Assembly: GCF_947179165.1 (NCBI RefSeq)
Contig: NC_077240.1
Location: 80,054,001-80,118,000 of the forward strand
Length of the DNA stretch: 64,000 bases
Direction of reading: 5' to 3'
Source: Solanum dulcamara
Lineage: Eukaryota; Streptophyta; Magnoliopsida; Solanales; Solanaceae
Position 1 is the first letter of the stretch. Each line of letters opens with the position of its first letter. The notes under the pieces are model-generated. The model was not told where the DNA came from and ran no database searches. It was given only the letters and a program-made list of their open reading frames with translations. Shown here piece after piece: positions 23,501 through 33,902 of the stretch. The position numbers and the translations under genes are program-made.

Positions 23501-23847
23501 GAAAATGAACCTAAGTAGAAAGTTTTAGCATATTCTGAACAAATTTTCCTGCATAATTCATAAGCTTCATCAAGAAACATAGGATCAAAACTTGGATTTC
23601 TACAGCACAAATCATTTGTAACATGTGTTTGTTTCCAAACAACTTCGCGAACGCATCGATGAGTGTAAGAAATTCCTTGTACTGATAATAATTCATGAAT
23701 GGATTTTTCTCTCTTCTTAGGATAAACTGTAAGAACTTGATGATCAGCTCTTATCGGTAATTTTGTTCTGCATTTTTTAGATGAAAAAATTTCATTTCTT
23801 GCATTAAGGCATGAATTGGATGAATAACAAAGTGTTGTTGGACACAT
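20504..23847 (-). CDS. PSY3: Phytoene synthase, PSY3-like (6 coding exons)
   Basis: Exons on the minus strand: 23847-23511, 22668-22618, 22182-22010, 21923-21688, 21383-21191, 20668-20504. All junctions are GT-AG and in frame, giving 384 residues. The enzyme joins two geranylgeranyl diphosphates into phytoene in plastids, the first committed carotenoid step. The Asp-rich motifs that bind Mg-diphosphate are present: DELVD (136-140) and DVGED (262-266). The Ser/Lys-rich, acid-poor first ~35 residues fit a transit peptide. It differs clearly from fruit PSY1 as I recall it ([28 protein letters not shown] near the C-terminus) and fits the PSY3 clade, which is linked to roots, mycorrhiza and strigolactone supply. 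PSY3 rather than PSY1/PSY2 is inferred from memory; the enzyme family is certain. Introns 1 and 5 contain transposons, but the reading frame is intact. Confidence 0.95.
20960..21079. mobile_element. MITE, same family as 17649-17785 (PSY intron 5)
   Basis: Begins CTATGTTGGTTGGACATTTC and ends AGAGTCTGAGCAACATAG, imperfect inverted termini. The interior has TTTCAAAAATG and TTTTGAAGGAT as further mirrored pieces. About 120 bp, noncoding, wholly inside the last intron of the gene. Confidence 0.6.
22779..23092. mobile_element. MITE, same family, split by a hAT-type MITE (PSY intron 1)
   Basis: Left end ATGTTGCTCAGACTTTCC, right end GAATTGTCCGAACAACATA. Without the insert at 22860-23048 (plus its second target copy) the element would be about 117 bp, close to the copies at 17649 and 20960. 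This is nesting of one small transposon in another. Confidence 0.65.
22860..23048. mobile_element. hAT-type MITE (189 bp) with 8-bp target duplication
   Basis: Termini CAGTGGTGGAGCCA and, inverted, CAGTGGCGGAGTCA. Flanks TCCACAAA (22852-22859) and TCCACAGA (23049-23056) match at 7 of 8 bases. An 8-bp duplication and CAGTGGCGG-type ends point to hAT mobilisation. Repeated AACCCCCTT words lie inside. Noncoding. Confidence 0.8.
23217..23340 (+). repeat. SINE-like repeat in PSY intron 1
   Basis: Contains ACATACCCAGTGAAATC, ACAAGTGGAGTCTAAGGAGG, GTACGCAGACCTTACCCTTACC, AGAGGTTGTTTCCGA and ACCCTAGACTCAAG in this order. From memory this is a very common Solanaceae SINE type. Noncoding and outside the exons. 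Confidence 0.6.
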
Positions 23848-23923
23848 CTTTACAAATTACAACAACAAAAAAGATGTGGAAAAATAAGAGTCTCTTTGCC
23901 TATAGAAATGTTATGGAGATAGT

Positions 23924-23933
23924 ACTTTATATA
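23924..23933 (-). promoter_or_regulatory. TATA box of the phytoene synthase gene
   Basis: On the minus strand TATATAAAGT stands 77 bp before the ATG at 23847. That would put transcription start roughly 45-50 bp before the ATG, in an A-rich leader with ACAACAAC words. Inferred from sequence only. Confidence 0.5.
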
Positions 23934-23986
23934 CAAGGAACTAACAAAAATTCTCTCAATTATTAAGAATTTACATAATAAACTAT

Positions 23987-24450
23987 ACTCCATCTGTCCC
24001 AAAATAAGTGTCATTTTAGCAATTTTTTTTTATCGTGTTAGGAATTCAAGACAATAATTAGTACTCGCTTCGTTTCAATTTGTTTGTCTTTACTTTCCCC
24101 TTTTTAATTTGTTTGAAAAAGAATGTCTCTTTCTCTTTTTGGCAACTCAATTCAAAGTTTACACGTGACATATTTAAGACCGTAAGGTTAAAGAGAATTC
24201 AAGTCAAATCTTCTTTATGTTCTTAAACTTCGGTTTGTGACAAGTTAAAATTAGACAAACAAATTTAAACGGAGGAAGTAATTATTTTCGACTATACCCT
24301 TATATTAAAGAACTAATTCTTCTTAATAGTGCTTAATGCTAAAAAAACATCTGTTTAAAAGGAGAAACTTAGTAAATAATACCTTATATTTATTATTTCC
24401 TTTAATGGACGTAAAAAAAAACTAAAACAACACTTATTTTAATGCGGCGG
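23987..24450. mobile_element. Nested MITEs upstream of phytoene synthase
   Basis: Outer ends: ACTCCATCTGTCCCAAAATA followed by AGTGTCATTTTAG on the left, and on the right CTAAAACAACACTTATTTTA then ATGCGGCGG, the approximate inverse. Inside it lies a second MITE, 24062-24280, with ends TACTCGCTTCGTTTC and GGAGGAAGTA. The two have different termini, so one landed in the other. They sit 140-600 bp beyond the start codon, in the likely promoter region. Confidence 0.6.
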
Positions 24451-25494
24451 AAAAAACAGGTTTTCTAAATTTGAGAAAGTTGTAAAACTCAAAGTTTTAT
24501 GAGCTTATTGTTGGATTTAATACACAAAGGTGCTTAAAATTTGGTCATTTTCTCTATGCTTTTTAATATTTTTGATTTAACTTGTATATATTGACGCTAA
24601 TCATATAAAGAATATAATATAATAACGTAAAAATTTATTTGCATTGACAATATATATTTGTTAAACTCAGAATAATTATTAATATTTGCATCATAATAAA
24701 CAGCTTGCATCACTTTTTTCGATTTTTACTTGAACGCGACATGCTTCATATATCGGAATGTTCGTTTTTATGCTTGGACTTAATATAAGAAAATGCTCTT
24801 TTAGGCCATGATTATTGTTCTTTTTGTCTCTTAGCCTAATTAATCATGTCATTCATTATGTGAAGTATCCCATATAGGGATATTCCACTCATTACCTGAC
24901 AAATTGCAGTGTTATAATTTGCTTTCATGTTTAGGTGGAGTCATAATATGAAATTTGTGGGTTTGAAATTTTTGTACATATTCAATAGATTTTTTAAGAT
25001 AAACACAATGAATTTGAAGAAAATTAAATATATTCGTCTAAATTTGAATATCAAATTCATAAACTTTAATTAAAGATAGATGAAATCGTACTGAACATAA
25101 TTTTAAAAGCCTGCAATTAAAATTATATTATTTCTCATAGTGCTAAGTTAGATATACATAGTATTGTTGGTATTAGAGTTACAATGCTTATTCCCAAAGA
25201 TGCTATTTTGTCTTTTTATTTATGGACAAAATGTTTTAAAAAAAAAACGTTGGAAGAATCGTCCGTCATGCAAAAGTAGAATTAATTAAGGATCTTGTCT
25301 ACATTTTGATACTCTAAAATGAAACTTATAGATTTTGTTTTCTTCTGGAAAAAAAATTATGATTAAATAAAATTATTTTATGAATAAAAAGAGTATATAC
25401 ATTGGAATAATGCTATGTGAGAGTAAATTAAATTCATTCCACCAAGTCGAATTGTTAAGCACAATAATCCATCCGATCCGCCCGATAAGCAGTC
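24451..25494. other. AT-rich spacer, nothing recognised
   Basis: Over 1 kb of AT-rich DNA with homopolymer runs. I found no gene, RNA or clear transposon end. The satellite begins at its right side. Confidence 0.6.
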
Positions 25495-25770
25495 CTAGCT
25501 ACAAGAGTCGTTCCCTTAGTCGTTATTGATGCTATTAAGGAAGAATCCAAGAAAATTTAATCCGGATTATCGAAATCTAAAATAATCTATGGGCTAACAT
25601 ACACGTAAAACTGATAAAATCGCCTAATTTCTATTGTATTGCCCCTAAAATGGTCATAAACGCCAAAGAAGCCCTACCGGGGCTACATAAGTCATTCTCC
25701 AGGTCGTTATGGACGTTACTAAAAAAGAATCCAAGAAAATTGGACCTGAATCCCTGGCACCAAAAGATGA
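25495..25770 (+). repeat. Satellite monomers, left end of the array
   Basis: About one and a half diverged copies of the ~182-bp unit, recognised by AAGAATCCAAGAAAATT, GGGCTAAC, CAAAATCGCCTAATT and GCCCCTAAAATG in order. The left edge is more diverged than the centre of the array, as usual at satellite borders. Confidence 0.75.
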
Positions 25771-26090
25771 ATTTTTCAAGAATTGCACAAAACAGGAGAG
25801 TGCGCGGCAAGTCTGCATCGCGGACTTGCTCCCCCATAGTGTCCACTCTGTACAAGGAAGTGCTAAAACAGGTAGTAGTGGTAAATTATTTAGAGTATCA
25901 AACTGATGCAAGACCTACATGTATACTTCTCAAAAGGCATAATACATAAACGACCCCTCAAACTTGGCCTGGAGCCTCGGGAGCTGGCGGTGAAACCTTC
26001 CCCCGATCCGTAGTTGCAGCTGCTGTATATGAATGAGAATAATGCAATAAAAATCAGTAATGCCATAGTACCAAGATACATATACCTACC
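25771..26090. other. ~320-bp unidentified sequence inside the satellite
   Basis: Between two satellite stretches lies sequence without the monomer words. It includes TGCGCGGCAAGTCTGCATCG and CTCGGGAGCTGGCGGTGAA and is more GC-rich than its surroundings. Four overlapping short frames cross it, and none resembles a protein I know. It may be part of another transposon. Confidence 0.5.
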
Positions 26091-28076
26091 CCTCTACTAA
26101 AGAAGAATCAAACAAAATTCAACCTGAACCCCCAACACCAAAAAAATATGTGGGCTAATACATACGAAAAACTTACAAAATCGTGTAATTACTGTTGCGT
26201 TACCCCTAAAATGCTCCTAAACACCGTAGAGGCCCCGTCGGGGCTGCTGGAGATATTCCCCGGGTCGTTACGGATGCAACTAGAGAAGAATCTAGGAAAA
26301 ATCAACCTCGACCCCCGACACCTAAAAACACTGTGGGTTAACACACAAAAACTAGAAAAATCACTTAATTTTTGTTGCGTCACCCCTAAAATGCACCTAA
26401 ACGACGTAGAAGCCTAGCCGGAGCTACTGGAGTCATTTCCCAGGTCGTTATAGATGTTACTAAAGAAGAATCAAAGAAAATTCAACCCGAACCCCCGGCA
26501 CCTAAAAAATCCATGGGCTAACACACACGAAAAATTTGTCAAATTGCCTAATTCCTGTTGCGTCGGCTCTAAAATGCTACAAAACACCGTAGAAGCCCCG
26601 TTGGGGCTACTGGAATTGTTCCCATGTCATTACGGACGCTACTAAAGAAGAATCCAAGAAAATTCGACCCATACCTCTGATACTGAAAAAATCCGTGGGC
26701 TTAACACACATGAAAAAGCTGGCAAAATCACATAATTCCTGTTGTGTCGCCTCTCAAATGCTCCTAAATGTCGTAGTAGCCTATATGGGGCTACTGGAGT
26801 CATTTCCCAGGTTGTTACGGACGCTACTAAAGAAGAATCCAAAGATATTCGACCTAGATCCCGGCACGTAAAAAATCCGGGGGCTAACACATATGAAAAA
26901 CTAGCAAAATCGCCTAATTCCTGTTGCGTCGCCTCTAAAATACTCCTAAACATCATAGAAGCACTGTAGGGGCTACTGGAGTTATTTCCTAGGTCATTGC
27001 GGATGATACCAAAGATGAATCCAAGAAGACTCGACCTAGACCCTGGTATCTAAAAAATCTGTGGGCTAACACACACGAAAAATTGGCAAAATCGCCTAAT
27101 TCCTGTTGCGCTGCCCCTAAACACCTTAGAAGGCCTGTCAGGGCTATTGGAGTCGTTCCCATGTCATTAAAAATGGTACTTAAGATGAATCCAAGAAAAT
27201 TTAACCTTGACCCCCGGCACGAAAAACATTTGGGAGCTAACACATACGAAAAACTAGCTAAATCGCCTAATTCCTGTTGCGTCGCCTCTAAAATACCCCT
27301 AAACATCATAGAAGCCCCACCGAGGCTACTGAAGTCTTTCCTTAGGTCGTTACGGACGCTACTAAAGAATAATCCAAGAAAATTTGACCCAGACATCTAA
27401 AAAATATGTGGGATAACACACACGAAAAACTGATAAAATCGCCTAATTCCTGTTGCGTTGCCCCTAAAATTCTCTTAAACACCGTAGAAGCCCCACCGGG
27501 GTTACTAGAGTCATTCCTCTAGTCGTTACAGATGCTACTAAAGAATAATCCAAGAAAATTTGACCTGAACCCCAGCACTTAAAAAATTCGTGAGTGAACA
27601 CACACGAAAGATTGACAAAATCACCAAAATCAGGTTGTGTCACCCCTAAAATGCTCCTAAACATAGTAGAAGCTCTGCCGTGGCTACTTGAGTTATTTCC
27701 TAAGTTATTATGGATGCTAGTAAAAACAAATCCAAGAAAACTCGACATGAGCCCCCGCACATAAAGAATTCGTGGGCTAACACACACGAAAAACTGACAA
27801 AATCGCATAATTCCTATTAAGTCACCCCTAAAATGCTTCTAAATACCATAGAAGCCCCACTGGGGCTAATAGATTCATTCCCTAGGTCATTACAGACGCT
27901 ACTAAAGAAGAATCCAAGAAAATATGATCCGGACCCCCATCATCTAAAAATTTCGTGGGCTAACACGTACGAAAAACTGACAAAATCACCTAATTCTTGT
28001 TTTGTTGCCCTTAAAATGCTCCTAAATGCTGTAGAAGCCTATTCAAGGCTACATGAGTCATTTCCCAGGTCGTTAA
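26091..28076 (+). repeat. ~182-bp satellite array, main block
   Basis: The word CTAAAGAAGAATCCAAGAAA or a variant recurs near 26459, 26641, 26826, 27008, 27178, 27360, 27537, 27720 and 27901, a period of ~180-185 bp, about eleven monomers head to tail. Each also has GGGCTAACACACACGAAAAA, CAAAATCGCCTAATTCC, CACCGTAGAAGCCCC and GGGCTACTGGAGTC. Monomers differ by roughly 10-20% by eye. Length and look match the subtelomeric satellites of Solanaceae (HRS60/CL14 kind) as I remember them. The many ~100-residue frames are by-products of the repeat. Confidence 0.85.
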
Positions 28077-28726
28077 TGTCACGACCTAACTCCGTGACTA
28101 GTGTCCGAATTGGACCCTCATATACACACCTATTATCTATAGTCAATCGGTAATTAAACATGATATAAGATTTATATGGGTAGCACGTCGTCTCAAACTG
28201 TTACTTATATATATACCAAAATCACCTATTTCTTGGGGAGTCTTAATTGTCAAAAATAAGATAACATAATATGTAAGCCGACAAGGCTTCCATTCTGAAT
28301 ATAAACGTCTAAAAACATAAGTCATACTAGTACACCGGACAACATCTATATACAACCCACTCATATGTCTACAGACCTCTAAGAGGATTAACAATAGCAT
28401 ATGACGGGACAGGGCCCCGTCGTACCCCTAAATACACAAATATATACATTATAAGGATTAGTACCCAAAGTTTGGGCTCCGAGACAATGGAGCACTTCAA
28501 ACTCGTTGAGTAGAATCCTAAGCTGGCGGCTCTCCGAAATGAGTATCTGTACCTGCAGGCATGAAATGCAGCCCCCCGAAGAAAGAGGGTCAGTACGAAC
28601 TATGTACCGAGTATATAAAGCATAAAATACCGTAAAGGAGATCACATCTGCAATAAAGATTCAGGAGCTAATCACTGTACCTGTGTCTTATGAAATGAAT
28701 ACATGCATATCATCATCATATATCAT

Positions 28727-29010
28727 ACCCGGCCCGTTAGGGAACTCGGTGTCATAATTATATCAATATATCGTTATATGTATATATATACCATACCCGG
28801 CCCTTTAGCAAGGAACTCGGTGAATAGAGTAGTGTACACTGATACCGTACCCGGCCCATTATGGGACTCGGTGCCATAATCATATCGTCATATCATCATA
28901 ATATCATATTATCATATCACGTACCCGGCCCTCTAGTAAGGGACTCGGTGAATAATGTAGTGGAATCTATACATGATAACATACCCGGCCTATCGTAGGA
29001 CTCGGTGAAT
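28727..29010. repeat. Five spaced copies of a CCCGGCC...ACTCGGTG motif
   Basis: Near 28727, 28793, 28847, 28919 and 28982 the words ACCCGGCC and GGGACTCGGTG (or AGGAACTCGGTG) stand 8-13 bases apart, with AT-rich DNA between. They are part of the solo LTR. Function unknown; could be a regulatory array or a simple minisatellite. Confidence 0.65.
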
Positions 29011-29918
29011 AATACCATAACAATATGCACGAATAAGGTATCATTAGCAACCTTGTGAAATTTGATCATTATCGGAGACTTAATAGAATAAGCAAAACAG
29101 TTCATCATTTGAAAACCAAGACAATAGTCATTATGAATCACACCAATTATGGATTATACTAAAATATGAATTATACCACAACATGAGTTATACCAACTAG
29201 GATGGCTGGAATCATACACATGAGTCAAGACATAACAATATAAATTTTGAAAATCAAGAACGGTAGCCATCCGAGTATATCTACGAATGAGAGTTTCTTT
29301 GGAATTTAAGCATACGTCATTCGTTCGTTTCATATGGATCATGCCAAAAGAAGAAAATGTTAACTTTACATACCTTTAGCGTTTATACGTATATGTTGTC
29401 CAATATTGTCTCAACCTATATTAAAACGTTAAGCACTATGGTTAAGCTATGGACAAGAATAAAACGTAGTCTATCGTTAGTAGGTTATTTCTAAAAAAAA
29501 TTGGACAGCACCTCCCCTATACCGCTCACTTTTCCCACTTTCAAACCAGCCATATAATCATCAATCAACATCAACAATCCAAAATATTGACACAAAATAA
29601 GATTTATCATTGACAATAAGCCTAGAATATTTCCACCCGACTCATGTTACCAAAGCAGTAAATTCGGAAAGTCAAGTACCTCACGTTGTATCTAAATTTT
29701 GAAAATGAAAACGGCAAAACTGGACTTTATGACCTTCATGAAACATTTAGATCTATGTCTTAAGTTTCCAATGCAAAAGAAATCAACTCAAAAATCATTT
29801 TATACAAAGAGATATCATCAAAATACGAACAACTATACATAAAGGATTTTTCTGGACAGAATTTGTCTTATGATTCATGCTCAGTTTTCGACATAATAAC
29901 AGCAGATATAGACTAAGA

Positions 29919-30142
29919 CATAAACATAAGAGTTGTAGGTACGTGTATTATATTTCCAAAACATGTTTAATATCTAAAATCGAAGGTCTACACAATGAGA
30001 TATTCCAGAATTACTACCAGCTACTCAATTCATAAACATAAGAGTTGTAGGTACGTGTATTATATTTCCAAAACACGTTTAATATCTAAAATCGAAGGTC
30101 TACACAATGAGATATTCCAGAATTACTACCAGCTACTCAATT
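29919..30142. repeat. 112-bp tandem duplication inside the solo LTR
   Basis: 29919-30030 is repeated at 30031-30142 with almost no change (an ACATG/ACACG difference is visible). High identity shows a recent duplication compared with the age of the surrounding satellite. Confidence 0.85.
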
Positions 30143-31086
30143 CCAAAAACGGGTTTGAACATTCACAATCTTCATACACCTTTTTCCTCCAAATTCAAGA
30201 ACAACAACTCATCAACAACATCAAAACAATATCAACCATTATTATACATCATCACTAAGATAATTCCATCTATTTAATCTATCTAAAACAATCCTTTAAC
30301 CCATAACTCTCAACAAATCACCAAACTAGTTTATAACACTATTTTCTCCGTTCTAATCCGTTAAAACACTAACTAAACTTGTTAACAATGAAAATGAGAC
30401 TTTAATATTACCTTAAATTTGCAGCACCACATAAAATCTTCTCCTTATTGGCTGATTTCTAGCTCAAATTGAAGCCAACGCGACGTACAACAATTTTCTC
30501 TTCATGAGCTTCGGATTTCGGGACTCGAATTTTGGTCGGATTTGGTTTTTCTCTCAAGAACTTCCCCTCTCTCTCTCTGGAAATTTTTCTGGATATTTTC
30601 TTAGTCTAAACTATGAAGGAAGACATAGAAATTAGATTAATTTCGTGGGTATTGGGCCTGACCCGAATTAGAATTGGGTTGGGCCGAATTCACTATTTAG
30701 TTTGGCCTGTCATACTTAAAATATCTATATCTTATTACTACGATATCACATTTTGTCCCACGACCTATGGTTGAAAACATATTTCAATTATCTACAACTT
30801 TCATGTTGAGAGTTTTCCCAAATTCTCAAATTATAAAGAGGTTATGGCCTCCCGAAGTTAGCTTACCCGAAACGTGACTTTAAAAAAAAACATATTTGAT
30901 GGCTTCTATTTTGATTTGGCTTAAGGGTCCTTCTTGAGATGTATTTTACTACACATAAATTATTCATATAACTTGGCATCTACAACAAATCATGTCCTTT
31001 TAAAATTCAAAATTAAAAGTCCTTGAATTTATAATCGTTAACTTACGAATAATCCAAAATGCAAAAATACGGAATGTAACAGTTAA

Positions 31087-31992
31087 GGATGCTAGTACAG
31101 AAGAATTCTAGAATATTGAATCGAACCCCTGGCACCTAAAAATTTTTTGGGCTAACACACACAAAAAACTGGCAAAATCGCCTAATTTATGTTGTGTCGC
31201 CCCTAAAATGCTCTTAAATGCCGTAGAAGTCATGTCTGGGCTATTGGAGTCGTTTTCCGGGTCATTATAGACTCTACTAAAGAAGAAACCAAGAGAATTT
31301 GACCCGGACCCCTGATACTTAAAAAATCTGTAGGCTAACACATACGAAAAACTTGCAAAATCGTCTACTTCTTGTTGCGTCACCCCTAAAATGCTGCTAA
31401 ACACTGTAAAAGACCTCCTAAATACCGTAGAAGCTCTATAGGGTCTACTAGATACGTTCACCATGTCGTTATGGATGCTACTAAAAAAGAATCCAACAAA
31501 ATTCGACCAAGAACCTTAACACCAAAAATTTTGTGGGCTAACACACAGCATAAACTGGCAAATATCGCCTAATTCTTATTGCGTCGCCCCTAAAATGCTC
31601 CAAATTACCGTAGAAGCCCCATCGGGGCTACTGAAATCGTTCTCAGGTCATTACGGATGCTATTATAGAAGAATCCAGGAAAAAAAAGACTTGGACCCCC
31701 GGCATCTAAAAATTCTGTGGGCTAACACACACGAAAAACTGGCAAAATTGCCTAATTCTTGTTGCGTCAGCCCTAAAATGCTTCAAAATGTCGTAGAAGC
31801 CCCATCGGGGTTTGTAGAGTCGTTCCCCAAGTCGTTACGGATGCTACTAAAGAAGAATCCAAAAAAATTTGACTCAAACCCCCAGCACCTAAAAATCTAT
31901 GGGCTAACACACATGAAAAACTTGCAAAATCACCTATTTCATGTTGCGTCGCCCCTAAATCTCCGAAATGTTGTAGAAGCCTCATCGGGGCT
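31087..31992 (+). repeat. Satellite monomers between solo LTR and plastid insertion
   Basis: About five monomers of the ~182-bp unit in the same orientation as before. The monomer cut by the solo LTR continues here directly after the GTTAA duplication. Near 31395-31430 a short piece (CTCCTAAAYRCYGTAGAAG type) appears twice. Confidence 0.8.
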
Positions 31993-32228
31993 CTAGAATA
32001 TTCAATATAATATTGACTAGTTAATAACTAAGATTCCAATTCCAGTAGTTTAGTAAATTACTATGCATATAAGATTTCTGTGATGTGGGCCCGCTTAGCT
32101 CAGAGGTTAGAGCATCGCATTTGTAATGTGATGGTCATCGGTTCGATTCCGATAGCCGGCTTTTCCCTATACTTTTTTTATTTGGGCGATTTGACAGCAA
32201 AAGCAATAAAAAATCCAATTGTTTTCCA
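31993..32228 (+). mobile_element. Nuclear insertion of plastid DNA (NUPT)
   Basis: About 235 bp with no satellite words, containing a complete plastid-type trnT-UGU and its flanks (GATTCCAATTCCAGTAG upstream, a T-rich stretch downstream). The satellite stops in the middle of a monomer and resumes after it at GGTCTTTACAG. No target duplication is visible, as expected for end-joining of organelle DNA. Confidence 0.8.
32089..32161 (+). tRNA. trnT-UGU: Plastid-type tRNA-Thr (UGU), relic in nuclear DNA
   Basis: 72 bases plus discriminator, with TAGCTCAGAGGTTAGAGCA D-arm, anticodon loop TTTGTAA (anticodon TGT) and GGTTCGATTCC T-arm. No CCA is encoded and there is no intron. Compared with the plastid gene as I remember it, the anticodon stem carries a G-T pair where G-C is usual (TGTGA for TGCGA), and the acceptor stem has one C-C mismatch. 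It has internal A- and B-box-like sequences, but transcription in the nucleus is unlikely to give a useful plastid tRNA. Confidence 0.88.
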
Positions 32229-33343
32229 GGTCTTTACAGTAAGAAGAATCCAAGAGAATTTGAATCGGACCCCCGACACCTAAAGAATTCGTGGGTTAAC
32301 ACATACTAAAAACTAGCAAAATCATAAAAATCCTGTTGCGTCGCCTCTAAAATGCTTCTAAACGCCATAGAAGCACCGCCGGGGTTACTGGAGTCGTTCT
32401 CCGAATTGTTACAGACGCTACTAAAGAAGAATTCATGAAAATTCGATCCGGAGCCCTGGCACCTAAAAATTCCTTGGGCTAACAAACACGAAAAAAATGG
32501 CAAAATCGCTTAATTCCTGTTTTTTCACCCCCAAAATGCTCCCAAATGTCGTGGAAGCCCACTGAAGCTACTAGAGTCATTCTCTAGGTTGTTATGTACA
32601 CTATTAAGAAAGAATCAAAGAAAAATTGACCCAGGACACCATTACCTAAAAAATTTATGGGCTAACACACACGAAAAACTGAGAAAATCGTATAATTTTT
32701 ATTGCGTCGCCCCTAAAATGCTCCTAAATATCGTAAAATCCCCGAAGGTTCTAATGAAGTTATTTCAGGTCATTACGAACGCTACTAAAGAAGAATTCAA
32801 GAAAATTCGACCCAAACCCCCAACACCTAAAAAATCCGTTTGCTATCAAACACAAAAAACTGATAAAATCGCTTAATTCCTCTTTCGCCGCCCCTAAAAT
32901 ACTCCTAAACGCCGTAAAATCCCCACCTGGATTACTTGAATAGTTCCCTGGGTCATTTCGGACGCTACTAGAAAAGAATCCAAGAAAATTTGATCCGAAA
33001 CCACGACTCCTAAAAAATCCGTGGGCTAACACACACAAAAAACTTGAAAAATCTCTTAATTTTGTTGCATCGCTCCTAAAATGCTCCTAAACATCGTAGA
33101 ATCCCCACCGAGGCTATTGGAGTCATTCTCCATGTCGTTACGGATGTTACTAAAGAATAATTCAAGAAAATTTGACCGGACCTTGGCACCTAAAAAATCT
33201 GTAGGCTAACACATACGAAAAACTTGCAAAATCGCCTAATTCCAGTTGTGTCACCTCTAAAATACTTCTAAACACCGTAAAATCCCAACCAAGGCAATTG
33301 GAGTCGTTTCCAGGTCATTATAGATGCTACTAAAGAGGAATCC
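32229..33343 (+). repeat. Satellite monomers between plastid insertion and second LTR
   Basis: About six monomers, again in the same orientation. Interruptions at both ends fall within monomers. The last five bases (AATCC) belong to the canonical GAATCCAAGAA word that continues at 36390, after the inserted LTR. Confidence 0.8.
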
Positions 33344-33750
33344 TATAACACCCCGGAATTTTTTTCGCAAAGACTCGAATATTTCTTCATGTGTGTGTAG
33401 AATCGAATCGAAGGAATTGTAATTTTATATATGAGTTAGGATTGATTCCTAAGTATTTTAAGTGTGTTAGATGTGTTTAGGGATCTCTAACACCAAGTCG
33501 AATCCAAAAAATTCCAATCGATTAAGTTTTCGAATGAGTGAGTATAAGGGTCAACTTCAAATGACCATATCTCTTTGAATATAACGAACTAGGTGGCCCA
33601 CGACCTACCAAATTAAATTTCTTTGAGTCTTCTTTCCAACATCACCAAGATTGTAATTTTGAATTCGGAGTCAAAAGTTATGACCCTTTTACTACAGACT
33701 AGTACTGCAGAAATTTCAGGCTTGGACTCTAACTGTAGAAAATTTAGGCT

Positions 33751-33902
33751 TGGCGCTCCAGTGGCGTCCGGACGCCACTATAGCGCCAGAAAACAACCTT
33801 AGTAGTTTGGTCCTTGGCGCGACACGCCACTATTAGATGTACAGGGTTTTAAGACCATTTTGGCTTGGCGCTGCAGTGGCGCAACGCGCCACTATAGTGC
33901 TA
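33751..33902. repeat. Three GGCGC-rich palindromes in the second LTR
   Basis: 33751-33788 is a near-perfect 38-bp palindrome centred on GTCCGGAC, with outer arms TGGCGCT/AGCGCCA. A shorter one lies at 33813-33837 (TTGGCGCGACACGCCACTA), and a third at 33866-33902 centred on GCGCAACGCGC. All three share GTGGCG/CGCCAC. The GC content stands out from the AT-rich surroundings. Confidence 0.75.

Larger units (their letters stand above)
28077..31081. mobile_element. Solo LTR (3,005 bp) inserted in the satellite
   Basis: Starts TGTCACGACCTAACTCCGTG, ends GGAATGTAACA, and is flanked by GTTAA on both sides (28072-28076 and 31082-31086), a perfect 5-bp target duplication. There is no coding sequence, primer site or second LTR, so this is an LTR left by recombination between two LTRs. 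Its TGTCACGACC start is shared with the LTR at 486, but the rest is different. The inside has five TACCCGGCC...ACTCGGTG motifs (28727-29010) and a 112-bp tandem duplication. Confidence 0.88.

Noticed and set aside
26148..26417. Possible protein with two internal repeats
   Set aside because: The repeats are two adjacent satellite monomers.
32080..32283. 67-residue frame containing RLAQRLEHRICNVMVIGSIP
   Set aside because: It is the translation of the tRNA-Thr gene and its flank.
31375..33340. Regularly spaced repeats that might be taken for a CRISPR-like array
   Set aside because: The units are ~182 bp without unique spacers, and the DNA is plant nuclear. It is a satellite.
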